Shown here piece by piece: positions 46,232 to 57,924 of a DNA stretch of 64,000 nt (positions are counted from its first letter, which is position 1; every line of letters begins with the position of its first letter). A program made the translations under genes and the position numbers. This DNA comes from Bradyrhizobium sp. CCGB12 (GTDB taxonomy: Bacteria > Pseudomonadota > Alphaproteobacteria > Rhizobiales > Xanthobacteraceae). The notes beneath the pieces are model-generated. The model was not told where the DNA came from. It searched no databases and worked only from the letters and a program-made list of their open reading frames with translations. The stretch covers positions 7,378,001-7,442,000 of the forward strand of contig NZ_JANADO010000001.1 of NCBI RefSeq assembly GCF_024199845.1. The letters run 5' to 3'.

Positions 46232-47464
46232 ATGGTGGGCCGGCGTCATCCAAAATCTCCCATTCCGGGGTCCCGATCGTCGGGAGCGACCCGGCGGAGC
46301 GCGCTCGGCCTGTTGCTCGGCACGCCCCTGCTGTCGGCCTGCACCGGCGTGCAGCAGAGTCTCAGCCAGTTCACCAGCCCCTTCGGTGGTTCCTCGCCGC
46401 CGGCTCAGCCCGCCGGGCCGCCGCAACAGGCCACGACTGCGGGCACCGGCGGGGTCAAGGTCGCCGTGATCCTGCCGCTCTCGGCCGCCGGCAATGCCGG
46501 CCTCGCGGCGCAATCTATGCGCAACGCCGCCGAGATGGCGCTGGCCGAGTTCCAGAATCCGAACATCCAGCTCCTGATCAAGGACGACAATGGCAGCCCG
46601 CAAGGCGCGCAAGCGGGCGCGCAGCAGGCGGTCGACGAGGGCGCCGAGATCATCCTGGGGCCGCTGTTCGCGCAGTCAGTGCCGGCGGTGGCGCAGGTCG
46701 CGCGCACGCGCGGCATTTCGGTGATCGCGTTCTCGACCGATTCCAGCATCGCCGGCCGCGGCGTCTATCTTCTCTCGTTCCTGCCGGAGTCCGACGTCAA
46801 CCGCATCGTCGAATATTCCGCCAGCATCGGAAAGCGCTCCGTCGCCGTGCTCGTGCCCGACAATGCCTATGGCAATGTCGTCGAGGCCGCCGTGAAGGCG
46901 GCGGTGCCGCGCCGTGGCGGTCGCATCGTCGCGTTCGAGAAATACGGCGCCGATCGTGCCACCCCCGCGCGGACCGTGGCACAGCAGCTCGGCAGCGCGG
47001 ACGCGCTGTTCATTGCCGATGACGGCGATGCCGTCGTGTCAGTGGCGGATGCGATGACGGCGGCGGGCGCGAATTTGCGCAACATCCAGCTGCTCGGCAC
47101 CGGGCTGTGGGACAATCCGCGCGTCTATGCCAGCGCGGCGTTGCAAGGCGGTCTCTATGCCGCGCCGGACCCGGCCGGTTTCCGCGCGTTCTCGGGCCGC
47201 TATCGCACCAAATACGGCGCCGAGCCGATCCGCACCGCGACGCTCGCCTATGACGCGGTCGCCCTCGTCGCCGCACTCGCGCGCACGCAAGGCACCACGC
47301 GCTTCTCGCCTGACGTGCTCACCAATCCCTCCGGCTTTGCCGGCATCGACGGGCTGTTCCGCTTCCGCCCCGATGGCACCAACGAACGCGGCCTTGCGGT
47401 GATGAAGGTGACGCAAGGCGGCGGCGTTGCGGTCGCGGGCTCGCCGAAGAGTTTTGGCGCGTGA
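46232..47464 (+). CDS. LpoA-like penicillin-binding-protein activator (periplasmic-binding fold lipoprotein)
   Basis: A 410-aa lipoprotein: basic N terminus with RRSALGLLLGTPLLSAC (lipid cysteine about 37), a Pro/Ser/Gly-rich linker, then a type-I periplasmic-binding domain (VKVAVILPLSAAGNAGLAAQSMRNAAEMAL; IILGPLFAQSVPAVAQVAR). This matches the LpoA C-terminal domain without its TPR half. A role in regulating penicillin-binding proteins is inferred from family. An amino-acid-binding protein is the alternative. The ATG at 46232 follows GGAAGAGAAG. Confidence 0.8.
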   Translation: MVGRRHPKSPIPGSRSSGATRRSALGLLLGTPLLSACTGVQQSLSQFTSPFGGSSPPAQPAGPPQQATTAGTGGVKVAVILPLSAAGNAGLAAQSMRNAAEMALAEFQNPNIQLLIKDDNGSPQGAQAGAQQAVDEGAEIILGPLFAQSVPAVAQVARTRGISVIAFSTDSSIAGRGVYLLSFLPESDVNRIVEYSASIGKRSVAVLVPDNAYGNVVEAAVKAAVPRRGGRIVAFEKYGADRATPARTVAQQLGSADALFIADDGDAVVSVADAMTAAGANLRNIQLLGTGLWDNPRVYASAALQGGLYAAPDPAGFRAFSGRYRTKYGAEPIRTATLAYDAVALVAALARTQGTTRFSPDVLTNPSGFAGIDGLFRFRPDGTNERGLAVMKVTQGGGVAVAGSPKSFGA

Positions 47465-47479
47465 TGGCTTCGTAGCTTC

Positions 47480-47564
47480 GTAGCCTGGATGAAGCGAAGC
47501 GCAGTCCGGGTTCTCTCCGCGCGGTAAGACCGCCCCGGATTACTCTGCGCTCCATCCGGGCTAC
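47480..47564. repeat. Palindromic intergenic repeat, GTAGCCTGGATG type
   Basis: GTAGCCTGGAT at 47480 pairs with ATCCGGGCTAC at 47554-47564 with inner pairs around GAAGCG and CGCTCC. It is a third repeat type in this window, placed just after the LpoA-like stop. Confidence 0.7.
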
Positions 47565-47601
47565 TAGATCCCACCAACTCTCAGCTAGATCGCACGGAAT
47601 C

Positions 47602-47631
47602 GGTGGGCACGCTTCGCTTTGCCCACCCTAC
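47602..47631. repeat. Short palindrome related to the parB-parA repeat
   Basis: GGTGGGCACGC then CTTTGCCCACC. It may be a short variant of the GTAGGGTGGGTTAG-type element and sits just before the hemW stop. Confidence 0.6.
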
Positions 47632-47640
47632 AGCAGCTCG

Positions 47641-48795
47641 CTACGCCGCCAAATCCGCGACCACCGCATCCAGCACCGGAAAACCGCTGCTCGTCACGCG
47701 CAAGCGTCCCGTCGCATCGACCGTGATCGCGCCTTCCTCGCGCAGCAGCGCGATGCGGCCGGGGTCGAGCGGGCGGCCGGAGAGGGCGGTGTAGCGCTCG
47801 GGGTCGATGCCTTCGGCGAGGCGCAACCCCATCAGCAAGAATTCGTCGGCGCGCTCCTCGCTGTTGAGGAGATCGTCGGTGACGACGCCGTGGCCGTTGG
47901 TCTCGACGCGCAGCAGCCAGGCCTCGGGACGTTTCTCGGTGGCGGTGGCATGCCTGATACCGTCGATGTCGAGGCGGCCGTGCGCGCCGGGGCCGATGCC
48001 GGCATATTCGTCGCCGCGCCAGTAGACCAGATTGTGCCGGCACTCGGCCCCGCGCCGCGCGTGATTTGAGATTTCGTAGGCGGGCAGCCCGAGCTTGTCG
48101 CAGGTCTCCTGCGTGACGTCGTAGAGCGCACGCGCGGCGGCTTCGTCCGGTGTCTTCAATTTGCCGGCCTGGTGCAGGCCGAAGAACGGCGTGCCCTCTT
48201 CGATCGTCAATTGATAGAGCGACAGATGCTCGGCCGCTTCATCGATCGCGAGACGCAGCTCATCGGCCCACATCGCCGGCGTCTGGTCGGGACGGGCGTA
48301 GATCAGGTCGAACGAATAGCGCTTGAACGAGTGGCGTGCGATCGCGACCGCATCGAGTGCCTCGCGGGCGCTGTGCATCCGGCCGAGTGCTTTCAGCGAG
48401 ACGTCATCGAGCGCCTGCACGCCGAGCGAGACGCGGTTGACGCCGGCGCTGCGGTAGCCGGCAAAGCGGGTGGCCTCAACGCTGGTGGGATTTGCCTCCA
48501 GCGTCACTTCGACGTCGCCGGCAACATGCCAATGCTTGCCGATCGCATCGAGCACCGCGCCGACGGTCGCGGGCTGCATCAGTGACGGCGTGCCGCCACC
48601 GAGGAAGATCGAGGTGACCTCGCGCCCGGGCGCGCGCTCGGCGGTCGTGGCGATCTCGCGCGCAAAAGCTGACGCAAACCGCGCCTCGTCGATCGCGGCG
48701 TGGCGGACGTGGCTGTTGAAGTCGCAATAGGGGCACTTCGACAGGCAGAACGGCCAGTGCACGTAGACGCCAAAGGCTTCCTTAGCGCGGCTCAA
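47641..48795 (-). CDS. hemW: Radical SAM heme chaperone HemW-like protein
   Basis: A 384-aa radical-SAM protein related to HemN but without its N-terminal extension. The cluster-binding motif is CLSKCPYC (C17, C21, C24), with [10 protein letters not shown], a SLGVQALDD segment and the C-terminal [10 protein letters not shown]. HemW is a heme-transfer protein, not a coproporphyrinogen oxidase, despite old annotations. Its start overlaps rdgB by 14 bp, the usual rdgB-hemW coupling. Confidence 0.93.
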   Translation of the reverse strand: MSRAKEAFGVYVHWPFCLSKCPYCDFNSHVRHAAIDEARFASAFAREIATTAERAPGREVTSIFLGGGTPSLMQPATVGAVLDAIGKHWHVAGDVEVTLEANPTSVEATRFAGYRSAGVNRVSLGVQALDDVSLKALGRMHSAREALDAVAIARHSFKRYSFDLIYARPDQTPAMWADELRLAIDEAAEHLSLYQLTIEEGTPFFGLHQAGKLKTPDEAAARALYDVTQETCDKLGLPAYEISNHARRGAECRHNLVYWRGDEYAGIGPGAHGRLDIDGIRHATATEKRPEAWLLRVETNGHGVVTDDLLNSEERADEFLLMGLRLAEGIDPERYTALSGRPLDPGRIALLREEGAITVDATGRLRVTSSGFPVLDAVVADLAA

Positions 48796-49417
48796 GGCAG
48801 ATCTCCGCCAGTTTCACAAAGGCGCGGGCGCGGTGCGATAGGCCAAGGCCGAGCGGCGGCAGGCCGTGCTTCTCGATGCTGTCCATCTCGCCGAAAGTGC
48901 GGTTGTGGCCGTCGGGCAGGAACATCGGATCGTAGCCGAAGCCGGCATTGCCGCGCGGCGGCCAGACCAGCGTGCCGTCGACGCGCGCCTCGACCTCTTC
49001 GAGATGATCGTCGGGCCAGGCGACGCAGAGCGCGGAGACGAAGTGCGCCCCGCGCTTGTCCGGCGTGGTGGCGCCGCGCTCCTGCAACAGCCGCTCGATC
49101 TGTGCCATCGCTGCGCTGAAGTCCTTGGACGGGCCGGCCCAGCGCGCGCTGTAGATGCCGGGCGCGCCGTCTAGCGCGTCGACCACGATGCCGGAATCAT
49201 CGGCGAAGGAAGCAAGCCTGGTCGCCTGCGCCGCCGCGATCGCCTTGATCGCGGCATTGCTGCGGAAATCGCTGCCGGTCTCTTCGGGCTCGGGAAGGCC
49301 AAGCTCGCCGGCCGACACCGCCGCGATGCCGTACGGTGCAAGCAGCTCCCGCATCTCGGCGAGCTTGCCGGGATTGTGGGTGGCGATGACGAGCTTGTCC
49401 GTGATTCGGCGGTGCAT
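48782..49417 (-). CDS. rdgB: XTP/dITP diphosphatase
   Basis: RdgB hydrolyses deaminated purine nucleotides such as XTP and dITP to prevent their incorporation. The 211-aa Ham1-type protein has [17 protein letters not shown] near the N terminus (about 10-26), [25 protein letters not shown] and the PEGKxR-like [18 protein letters not shown]. The C terminus has [10 protein letters not shown]. rph is upstream by 10 bp and hemW overlaps downstream. Confidence 0.95.
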   Translation of the reverse strand: MHRRITDKLVIATHNPGKLAEMRELLAPYGIAAVSAGELGLPEPEETGSDFRSNAAIKAIAAAQATRLASFADDSGIVVDALDGAPGIYSARWAGPSKDFSAAMAQIERLLQERGATTPDKRGAHFVSALCVAWPDDHLEEVEARVDGTLVWPPRGNAGFGYDPMFLPDGHNRTFGEMDSIEKHGLPPLGLGLSHRARAFVKLAEICLEPR

Positions 49418-49427
49418 GGCCTATAGA

Positions 49428-50141
49428 CTACGCTACCGCCAGTTTCTGCAAGTCCACGAGACGCGCGACGCCCTTGCGCGCCAGCGCCATCAGCGCCAGG
49501 AACTCGGTTTCCGTGAATGGCTCGCGTTCCGCGGTGCCCTGCACCTCGATGATGCGGCCGTCGCCCGTCATGACGAAATTGGCGTCGGTCTCGGCCTCCG
49601 AATCCTCGGCATAGTCGAGATCGAGCACGGGCGTGCCGTTGTAGATGCCGCAGGAGATCGCGGCGACGTTGTCGCGCAGCACGTTGGCCTTGACCATGTT
49701 GCGCGCCTTCATCCAGGCGATGCAGTCGGCAAGCGCGACCCAGGCACCGGTGATCGAGGCCGTGCGGGTGCCGCCGTCAGCCTGGAGCACGTCGCAATCG
49801 ACCGTGATCTGGCGCTCGCCGAGCGCTTCGAGATCGACGATGGTGCGAAGCGAGCGGCCGATCAGGCGCTGGATCTCGACGGTACGGCCGCTTTGCTTGC
49901 CGGCGGAGGCCTCGCGGCGGGTGCGTTCCGAGGTCGCGCGCGGCAGCATGCCGTATTCGGCGGTGACCCAGCCGCGGCCCTGGCCCTTCAGCCACGGCGG
50001 CAGGCGGTCTTCCAGCGTGGCGGTAACCAGGACATGGGTGTCGCCGAATTTCACCAGGCAGGAGCCTTCCGCATATTTGACGACGCCGCGCTCCAGCGTC
50101 ACGGGGCGCAATTCGTCGGGCGCACGGCGGCTTGGCCGCAT
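49428..50141 (-). CDS. rph: Ribonuclease PH
   Basis: RNase PH trims the 3' ends of tRNA precursors using phosphate. The 237-aa protein has the N-terminal [33 protein letters not shown] and the catalytic-site block [42 protein letters not shown]. The C terminus keeps [13 protein letters not shown]. It is full length and intact, followed by rdgB and hemW. hrcA lies divergently 167 bp away. Confidence 0.96.
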   Translation of the reverse strand: MRPSRRAPDELRPVTLERGVVKYAEGSCLVKFGDTHVLVTATLEDRLPPWLKGQGRGWVTAEYGMLPRATSERTRREASAGKQSGRTVEIQRLIGRSLRTIVDLEALGERQITVDCDVLQADGGTRTASITGAWVALADCIAWMKARNMVKANVLRDNVAAISCGIYNGTPVLDLDYAEDSEAETDANFVMTGDGRIIEVQGTAEREPFTETEFLALMALARKGVARLVDLQKLAVA

Positions 50142-50308
50142 GGGAAATCCTCCAAAACTCTCGGAAAAAGGCTGTTCGCGGTGCTTGTAGGTGGGGTGAG
50201 GGTGGGCGGCAAGGTTTTTTCACCCCTGATGCCGAGCGCGCAAACGCCACGCTTGTCAGAAGCGCCCGGGATGGACAAATTATGAGCGTCTGAGAGGAGT
50301 TACCGTCT

Positions 50309-51397
50309 GTGGCCCAACACGATCCGATCCATCTGATCGCGCCACGCGCAGGCCTTGCTCAGCTCAACGAGCGTTCCCGCGATATCTTTCGTCAAATTGT
50401 CGAAAGCTATCTGGCGACCGGTGAACCTGTAGGCTCACGCAATATTTCGCGGCTGATCGCCTTGCCGCTTTCGCCGGCCTCGGTCCGCAACGTCATGGCG
50501 GATCTGGAACAATTGGGCCTGATCTACGCCCCACACACCTCGGCCGGCCGTTTGCCGACGGAACTCGGCCTTCGCTTCTTCGTCGACGCCCTGATGCAGG
50601 TCGGCGACCTCAACGAGGCCGAACGGCAGTCGATCCAGAGCCAGCTGGCGTCCGTCGGCCAGGCGCAGTCGGTCGAGGCGGCGTTGGACCAGGCCTTGAC
50701 GCGGCTGTCGGGCCTGACCCGCGCCGCCGCCGTCGTGCTGACGCCGAAATCCAATGCGCGGCTGAAGCACATCGAGTTCGTCCGGCTGGAACCGGAGAAG
50801 GCGCTGGTGATCCTGGTCGGCGAGGACGGCCAGGTCGAAAACCGCGTGTTGACGCTGCCGCCCGGAGTTCCCTCCTCGGCGATCACCGAGGCCGGCAATT
50901 TCCTCAATGCGCGCATCCGCGGCCGCACCCTGGCCGAGGCGCGGCTCGAGCTCGAGACCGCGCTCGGGCAAGCCCGCGCCGAGCTCGACCAGCTGACGCA
51001 GAAGGTGATCTCGGCCGGCATCGCAAGCTGGTCCGGCGGCGAGAACGAGGACCGGCAGCTCATCGTCCGCGGCCACGCCAATCTGCTCGAGGATCTGCAC
51101 GCGCTGGAGGATCTGGAGCGGGTGCGCCTGCTGTTCGAGGACCTCGAAACCAAGCGCGGCGTGATTGACCTGCTCGGCCGCGCCGAAACCGCGGAAGGCG
51201 TGCGCATCTTCATCGGTTCGGAGAACAAGCTGTTTTCCTTGTCGGGCTCCTCCACCATCATCTCGCCCTATCGGGATGCCGCCGGCCATATCGTCGGCGT
51301 TTTGGGCGTGATCGGTCCGACGCGGCTGAATTATGCCCGTGTGATCCCCACGGTGGACTACGCCGCCCGCATCGTCAGCCGCCTTCTGGGGGGCTGA
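50309..51397 (+). CDS. hrcA: Heat-inducible transcription repressor HrcA
   Basis: HrcA binds CIRCE operators and represses groESL and sometimes other chaperone genes. The 362-aa protein starts at a GTG (50309), and has an N-terminal winged helix ([28 protein letters not shown]) and [18 protein letters not shown]. The GAF-like middle and the C-terminal [22 protein letters not shown] are typical. I see no CIRCE element in this window, so its targets lie elsewhere. grpE follows 96 bp later. Confidence 0.95.
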   Translation: MAQHDPIHLIAPRAGLAQLNERSRDIFRQIVESYLATGEPVGSRNISRLIALPLSPASVRNVMADLEQLGLIYAPHTSAGRLPTELGLRFFVDALMQVGDLNEAERQSIQSQLASVGQAQSVEAALDQALTRLSGLTRAAAVVLTPKSNARLKHIEFVRLEPEKALVILVGEDGQVENRVLTLPPGVPSSAITEAGNFLNARIRGRTLAEARLELETALGQARAELDQLTQKVISAGIASWSGGENEDRQLIVRGHANLLEDLHALEDLERVRLLFEDLETKRGVIDLLGRAETAEGVRIFIGSENKLFSLSGSSTIISPYRDAAGHIVGVLGVIGPTRLNYARVIPTVDYAARIVSRLLGG

Positions 51398-51493
51398 CCG
51401 GCGTTTCCGCCGATCACGGGCGCTTGATTTTCGGACGCTTAGGCACGATATCCGGGCCAACAATCCCTGGAAACGAGTTCGAGATTAGAGCCG

Positions 51494-52111
51494 ATGACCG
51501 ATCGAGACCGGCAACCCGAAGACACGACCGCGCCGACGCCCGAGCCCGTGGTGTCAAAGCCCTACATCATGCCCGACGATCCCGAGCCGGGCTCGGTCGA
51601 AACGTTGCAGAAGGAAGCCGCTGAAGCGCGCGACCGCATGCTGCGGACGCTGGCCGAGATGGAGAATCTGCGCAAGCGCACCGCCAAGGAGGTCGCCGAC
51701 TCCAAGCTCTACGGCGTCACCGGCTTTGCCCGCGACGTGCTCGACATCGCCGACAACCTTCAGCGCGCGCTCGATGCCGTTCCGGCCGAGGCGCGTGCCG
51801 CCGCCGATCCCGGCCTGATCGCGCTGATCGAGGGCGTCGAGCTCACCGAGCGCTCGCTGCTCAACGCGCTGGAAAAGCACGGCGTGAAGAAGTTCGATCC
51901 CCAGGGCCAGAAGTTCGACCCGAACTTCCAGCAGGCGATGTTCGAAGTGCCCGATGCGTCGGTGCCGTCGGGCACCGTGGTGCAGGTCGTGCAGGCCGGC
52001 TACACCATCGGCGAGCGCGTGCTGCGCCCGGCGCTGGTCGGTGTCGCCAAGGGCGGCGCGAAGGCCGCGCCTGCGGCGAACAGCAACGAGTCGAGCGGCG
52101 CAGCGAACTGA
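51494..52111 (+). CDS. grpE: Nucleotide exchange factor GrpE
   Basis: GrpE releases ADP from DnaK. The 205-aa protein has a disordered acidic N terminus, a long coiled coil (about 35-80: [32 protein letters not shown]), the [10 protein letters not shown] segment, and the beta-domain signature [25 protein letters not shown]. The Ala-rich tail [13 protein letters not shown] is typical of alphaproteobacteria. hrcA precedes it, and the DnaK/DnaJ partners follow 2.5 kb downstream. Confidence 0.95.
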   Translation: MTDRDRQPEDTTAPTPEPVVSKPYIMPDDPEPGSVETLQKEAAEARDRMLRTLAEMENLRKRTAKEVADSKLYGVTGFARDVLDIADNLQRALDAVPAEARAAADPGLIALIEGVELTERSLLNALEKHGVKKFDPQGQKFDPNFQQAMFEVPDASVPSGTVVQVVQAGYTIGERVLRPALVGVAKGGAKAAPAANSNESSGAAN

Positions 52112-52114
52112 TCG

Positions 52115-52226
52115 ATCCTCATGGTGAGGAGGCGCCGTAGCGCCGAACCATGCAGGCTCGGCAGCATCAGCTCGGCCTTCATCCTTCTAGACGCGCGCGA
52201 AGAAGCGCGCTCCTCAGGACGAGGGT
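52115..52226. repeat. Palindromic intergenic repeat, CTCATGGTGAGGAG type (copy 1)
   Basis: About 110 bp with CCTCATGGTGAGGAGGCGCC near the left and CGCTCCTCAGGACGAGG at the right. A related element is at 60263-60385. Both lie in spacers next to housekeeping genes. Confidence 0.7.
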
Positions 52227-52247
52227 TTGGCAGGTGTTTCGCGCCGA

Positions 52248-52970
52248 CTACGCGCTCACCGCGATATCACCCGACTGAATCCGCTTCACGCCGGCCTTGG
52301 CCATATCGGCCCAGGCCTTTGCCAGCGAGCCCTGCGTGTCGATGCCGCGGCAGGCGTCTTCCACCACGTAGACCTCGAAGCCCGCCTTGCGCGCATCGAG
52401 CGCGGTCCAGGCGACGCAGAAATCGGTCGCGAGACCCGCAACGAAGACGCGCTTGATCTTGCGGCCCTTCAAGTAGCCGGCAAGGCCCGTCGAAGTCTTG
52501 CCGTCGGCTTCGAGGAAGGCCGAATAGCTGTCGACGTTCTTGTGAAAACCCTTGCGGATGATGAGCTCGGCGTGCGGGATCGCAAGGTCCTTCGACAGCG
52601 CCGCGCCTTCGGTGCCCTGCACGCAATGGTCCGGCCACAGCACCTGTTTGCCGTAAGGGAGATCGACGGTCTCGAACGGTTTCTTGCCGGCGTGTGTTGA
52701 CGCAAACGAGACATGGCCCTGCGTGTGCCAATCCTGCGTCATCACCACGTTCGAAAACGCTTTCGAGATCTTGTTGATGACGGGCACCACCTGATCGCCT
52801 TCCTTCACCGCGAGACTGCCGCCGGGCAGGAAGCAGTTCTGGACGTCGATCACGAGCAGCACGGTTGCATCGTCGGGCTTGATCGATGCCGCGGCAAGGA
52901 GTGCGGTTGGCGTGAGCGCCGCGAGCGCCGTGGTCCCAAGCGCCGCAAGGATTTGTCGTCGATCCAACAT
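52248..52970 (-). CDS. pncA: Nicotinamidase/isochorismatase-family hydrolase with Tat-like signal peptide
   Basis: A 240-aa protein. The N terminus DRRQILAALGTTALAALTPT contains a twin-arginine-type motif (RRQIL) followed by a hydrophobic stretch, suggesting export via Tat. The mature part is nicotinamidase-like: LVIDVQNCFLPGGSL (catalytic Asp), TQDWHTQGHVSFAS (metal His), WPDHCVQGTEGA, and LATDFCVAWTALDA with the nucleophilic cysteine. Nicotinamidases are usually cytoplasmic, so the leader is unusual. The start is the ATG at 52970; a longer upstream reading runs into a repeat. Confidence 0.88.
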   Translation of the reverse strand: MLDRRQILAALGTTALAALTPTALLAAASIKPDDATVLLVIDVQNCFLPGGSLAVKEGDQVVPVINKISKAFSNVVMTQDWHTQGHVSFASTHAGKKPFETVDLPYGKQVLWPDHCVQGTEGAALSKDLAIPHAELIIRKGFHKNVDSYSAFLEADGKTSTGLAGYLKGRKIKRVFVAGLATDFCVAWTALDARKAGFEVYVVEDACRGIDTQGSLAKAWADMAKAGVKRIQSGDIAVSA

Positions 52971-53078
52971 CGTTCGCCTCCCCTTAGGATGATCCAACAG
53001 GGGGGAGCCTAGTTCCGTTCGTGTACGAACAGAAGCCTGAAAATGGTGAGCGCTTGGGCTATCGCCGCGGGCTCGGTG

Positions 53079-53208
53079 CACCTCTCCCGCTCGCGGGAGA
53101 GGTCGGCGCATAGCGCCGGGTGAGGAATCCCTCCTCTGGGGGAGTCTTTGTTGTTGAAGCACCCTCTCCCCAACCCTCCCCCGCAAGCGGGGGAGGGAGC
53201 GCACCGCC
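53079..53208. repeat. Long palindromic intergenic repeat, CTCTCCCGC type (copy 3)
   Basis: Same family and orientation as 15472-15606. CACCTCTCCCGCTCGCGGG marks the left, CCCCCGCAAGCGGGGGAGG the right, again ending in GAGCGCACC. A short relative, TCCCCCCTTGCGGGGGAGG, is at about 56516-56534. Confidence 0.85.
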
Positions 53209-53225
53209 GCCTTTGCAGATGCCGC

Positions 53226-54173
53226 CTACCCCTTCGGCTGGATGCCGTCGCGCACGGCGCGGAAGCGGGTGAAGGCGGCCAGCCATTGCTCGCGCGGGGC
53301 GCTGGCGATGATGCGCAGCGAAGCACCGCCGCTCGAGAAGCGGATCCACTGCACCACGGTCACGGGGGTCTTGTCCTTGCCGCTGACACCGTCGATCCGG
53401 GTCTCGAAACCCTGCTGGCCGTTGATGCGGATCGGCTCGGACATGGTGACGCGCGACTCGCGCAGGCCAGGAATCTGGAGCGCCGCCTCCTGGGCGAAGC
53501 GGGCGCGGTCGGCGGCCTGCTGCGGGGTGGCGCCGATCAGGCCGAGGATCATGAACGGCTTCGACTCATAACCCGTGCTCTCGTCGCCGTCGGCCAGGAT
53601 GATGCTCGAGCCCGGCGCCAGCGTACGGATGTCCTTGAAGTTGGCGAGATCGGTGATCTTGAACGGCATCAGCCCGATCTGCTCTTCGGTCGAGACCTGC
53701 TTGCGGGTCACAGCGCTCGCAAACATCTGTCGCACCGCTTCATCCGTGTAGATCTTGGTCGCATTCTCCGGGATCTGCACCGCGACATAGCCGGAGAAGC
53801 CGGCGCCCGGCACGATCATCGAATAGCGCCTCACCGGGGTATCGCCGGCCTTGCCGCTTTCGGTGGTGAAGTAGGCAAGGCCCGCAGGTGTCTCGATCTT
53901 GTCCTGCTTGACGCCGCCCGTACCGGCCGGATTGGAATTGAAGGCGTTCACGACCTCGCCATAGGCCGCCGGCGGCAGCTCGGTGATCAGCACCTTGACG
54001 CTGCCGTCCTCGGTCTCGAAGCCCGGAAAGGTCTTTGCCGTGTTCAATCCCACCAGCGGCACCATGCCGAGGCGCAAGCCGGGCGGGTAAACGGCGTCGG
54101 CGGCAAGGGCCGGCAGCGCGGAGCCCACGAGGAGGGCGAGCGCGGCGAGGGGGCGGATCAGCTTCATGGGCAC
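53226..54173 (-). CDS. Secreted protein of unknown function
   Basis: A 315-aa protein with a clean signal peptide (KLIRPLAALALLVGSALPALA, cleavage about 24). The mature part has PPGLRLGMVPLVGLNTAKTFPGFE and a GQQGFETRIDG segment. It is related to a family of periplasmic proteins seen in Bradyrhizobium but with no named function I can support. It is divergent from dnaK and its promoter. An ATG two codons in (54167) is an alternative start. Confidence 0.7.
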   Translation of the reverse strand: MPMKLIRPLAALALLVGSALPALAADAVYPPGLRLGMVPLVGLNTAKTFPGFETEDGSVKVLITELPPAAYGEVVNAFNSNPAGTGGVKQDKIETPAGLAYFTTESGKAGDTPVRRYSMIVPGAGFSGYVAVQIPENATKIYTDEAVRQMFASAVTRKQVSTEEQIGLMPFKITDLANFKDIRTLAPGSSIILADGDESTGYESKPFMILGLIGATPQQAADRARFAQEAALQIPGLRESRVTMSEPIRINGQQGFETRIDGVSGKDKTPVTVVQWIRFSSGGASLRIIASAPREQWLAAFTRFRAVRDGIQPKG

Positions 54174-54561
54174 TCTGATTGGTTCACATTGAGGCCGTTC
54201 GATGGTCGGTCACCGGGCCGCTTTGTCGCGCTGAGCAGCCTCAAGGGCGCTGCCCGGCCGGTCCGCTTTTAGCGGGTTTGGCCTTGCCGCAACAGGGTGG
54301 GGCGGATTGCGGTGGCCGGGCTTGCCGAGGTCTGGACCTGTTAATAATTCCTCACCCGCAAGGGCGGTTGAGCCCGGATATGATCTTCCAAAAACCCAAT
54401 GTTTTCACGGCCGAAACTTGCGTTCGGTCCTTGCAGGCCCCTCCCCCCCTCCTATATGACCCCCAATCATCGCAATATCGCGGATGTTTGATCTTAGGGG
54501 GTTTGGATCGGGTGCCTTCTGGGCCCAACCAACCTGCCGCAAAAACAAGGATATCAGGACC
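54174..54561. other. Gene-free divergent spacer upstream of dnaK
   Basis: 388 bp separating the secreted-protein gene and dnaK. It contains the RpoH-type promoter at 54430-54457 and about 100 bp of dnaK leader. No other feature is obvious. Confidence 0.7.
54430..54457 (+). promoter_or_regulatory. RpoH (sigma-32)-type promoter of dnaK
   Basis: CTTG (54430-54433), a 17-base spacer, then CCTATAT (54451-54457), matching the alphaproteobacterial RpoH consensus of CTTG and CCTATNT. It lies 105 bp before the dnaK ATG, the expected place for the heat-shock promoter. Confidence 0.75.
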
Positions 54562-56463
<1,902 letters not shown>

Positions 56464-56708
56464 ACCCCAAGAGGGTGATGATGCGGACGGCTTGGACCCC
56501 ACACGCGCTACCGCCCTCCCCCCTTGCGGGGGAGGCCGCCGTGTCGGGACGGACGGGCGAGGCGCCTGTTACGATCGATAAATTCCCAACCGTTATGTTG
56601 AACGCCGCTGCGCTGCCCTCTGCCGTACGGCAGAAGGCTGCCTATATGGTTGCGTGGCAACGTTGTTTCGCTCCGACTTGAATCGCGATTGGATAGACCG
56701 AGCCCGCC

Positions 56709-57836
56709 ATGTCCACGTCCACCAAGCGCTGCTATTACGAAACTCTCGAAGTCGAACGCACGGCCGACGACTCGGTGCTGAAAACGTCCTTCCGCAAGCT
56801 TGCGATGAAGTTCCACCCCGACCGCAATCCCGGGGACGACACCAGCGAAGTCAAGTTCAAGGAAATCAACGAGGCCTACGAAGTCCTGAAAGACAAGGAC
56901 AAGCGCGCGGCCTATGACCGCTATGGTCACGCTGCCTTCGAGCAGGGCGGCGGTGGCGCCGGCTTCGGCGCGGGCTTCGCCTCCTCTTTCTCCGACATTT
57001 TCGAAGATTTGTTCGGCATGGCCGGACAGCGCGGCCGCGGCGGCCGCGAGCGTGGCGCGGACCTGCGCTACAACATGGAGATCACGCTCGAGGAAGCCTT
57101 TGGCGGCAAGACCGCGCAGATCGAGATCCCGGTCTCGGTCACCTGCGAGGCCTGCTCGGGCATCGGCGCAAAGGCCGGGACCAAGCCGAAGACCTGCTCG
57201 ACCTGCGGCGGCGCCGGCCGCGTGCGGCAGTCGCAGGGCTTCTTCACGCTAGAGCGCACCTGCCCCGGGTGCCAGGGCCGCGGTCAGATGATCGAGGATG
57301 CCTGCCCCTCCTGCTCGGGCCAGGGTCGCGTCACCCGCGAACGGACGCTATCGGTCAACATCCCCCCGGGCGTCGAGGACGGCACGCGGATCAGGCTTGC
57401 CGGCGAAGGCGAGGCGGGGGTCCGCGGCGGCCCGCCCGGCGACCTCTACATCTTCCTGTCGCTGGCCCAGCACCAGTTCTTCCAGCGCGACGGCGCCGAT
57501 CTGCATTGCCGCGTGCCGATCTCGATGGTGACGGCGGCACTTGGCGGCGAATTCGAAGTGCCGACCATCGAGAAGGCCAAGTCCAAGGTGAAGGTACCAG
57601 CTGGAACCCAGTCCGGTCGTCGGTTCCGCATTGCATCAAAGGGCATGCCGGTGCTGCGCTCGCGCCAGATGGGCGACATGTATGTTCAGGTCGTGGTCGA
57701 GACCCCGCAGAACCTCACCAAGAAGCAGCAGGAATTGCTGGCCGAGTTCGAGAAGCTCTCCTCCGGCAATACCCAGCCGGAATCGGAGGGATTCTTCGCC
57801 AAGGTCAAGGATTTCTTCGGTAATCGCGCAAGTTGA
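56709..57836 (+). CDS. dnaJ: Co-chaperone DnaJ (Hsp40)
   Basis: DnaJ stimulates DnaK ATPase and delivers substrates. The 375-aa type I protein has the J domain (about 8-70) with the HPDRNPGD motif, and a Gly/Phe-rich region (about 75-110). Four CxxCxGxG-type zinc repeats follow ([32 protein letters not shown]), then the C-terminal domains. The ATG at 56709 is used. It is separated from dnaK by a spacer with a short palindrome near 56516. Confidence 0.97.
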   Translation: MSTSTKRCYYETLEVERTADDSVLKTSFRKLAMKFHPDRNPGDDTSEVKFKEINEAYEVLKDKDKRAAYDRYGHAAFEQGGGGAGFGAGFASSFSDIFEDLFGMAGQRGRGGRERGADLRYNMEITLEEAFGGKTAQIEIPVSVTCEACSGIGAKAGTKPKTCSTCGGAGRVRQSQGFFTLERTCPGCQGRGQMIEDACPSCSGQGRVTRERTLSVNIPPGVEDGTRIRLAGEGEAGVRGGPPGDLYIFLSLAQHQFFQRDGADLHCRVPISMVTAALGGEFEVPTIEKAKSKVKVPAGTQSGRRFRIASKGMPVLRSRQMGDMYVQVVVETPQNLTKKQQELLAEFEKLSSGNTQPESEGFFAKVKDFFGNRAS

Positions 57837-57924
57837 CCCGTCTTGACCGTGCCGCCTTCGGCCTATACGTCTTTATGACCATTTTCTGACACGCCGCGGT
57901 CCCGCGGTCCCGTCCGGTCCCGAC

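Noticed and set aside
50142..50308. CIRCE or RpoH site upstream of hrcA
   Set aside because: Neither the TTAGCACTC/GAGTGCTAA inverted repeat nor a CTTG...CCTATNT pair is present.
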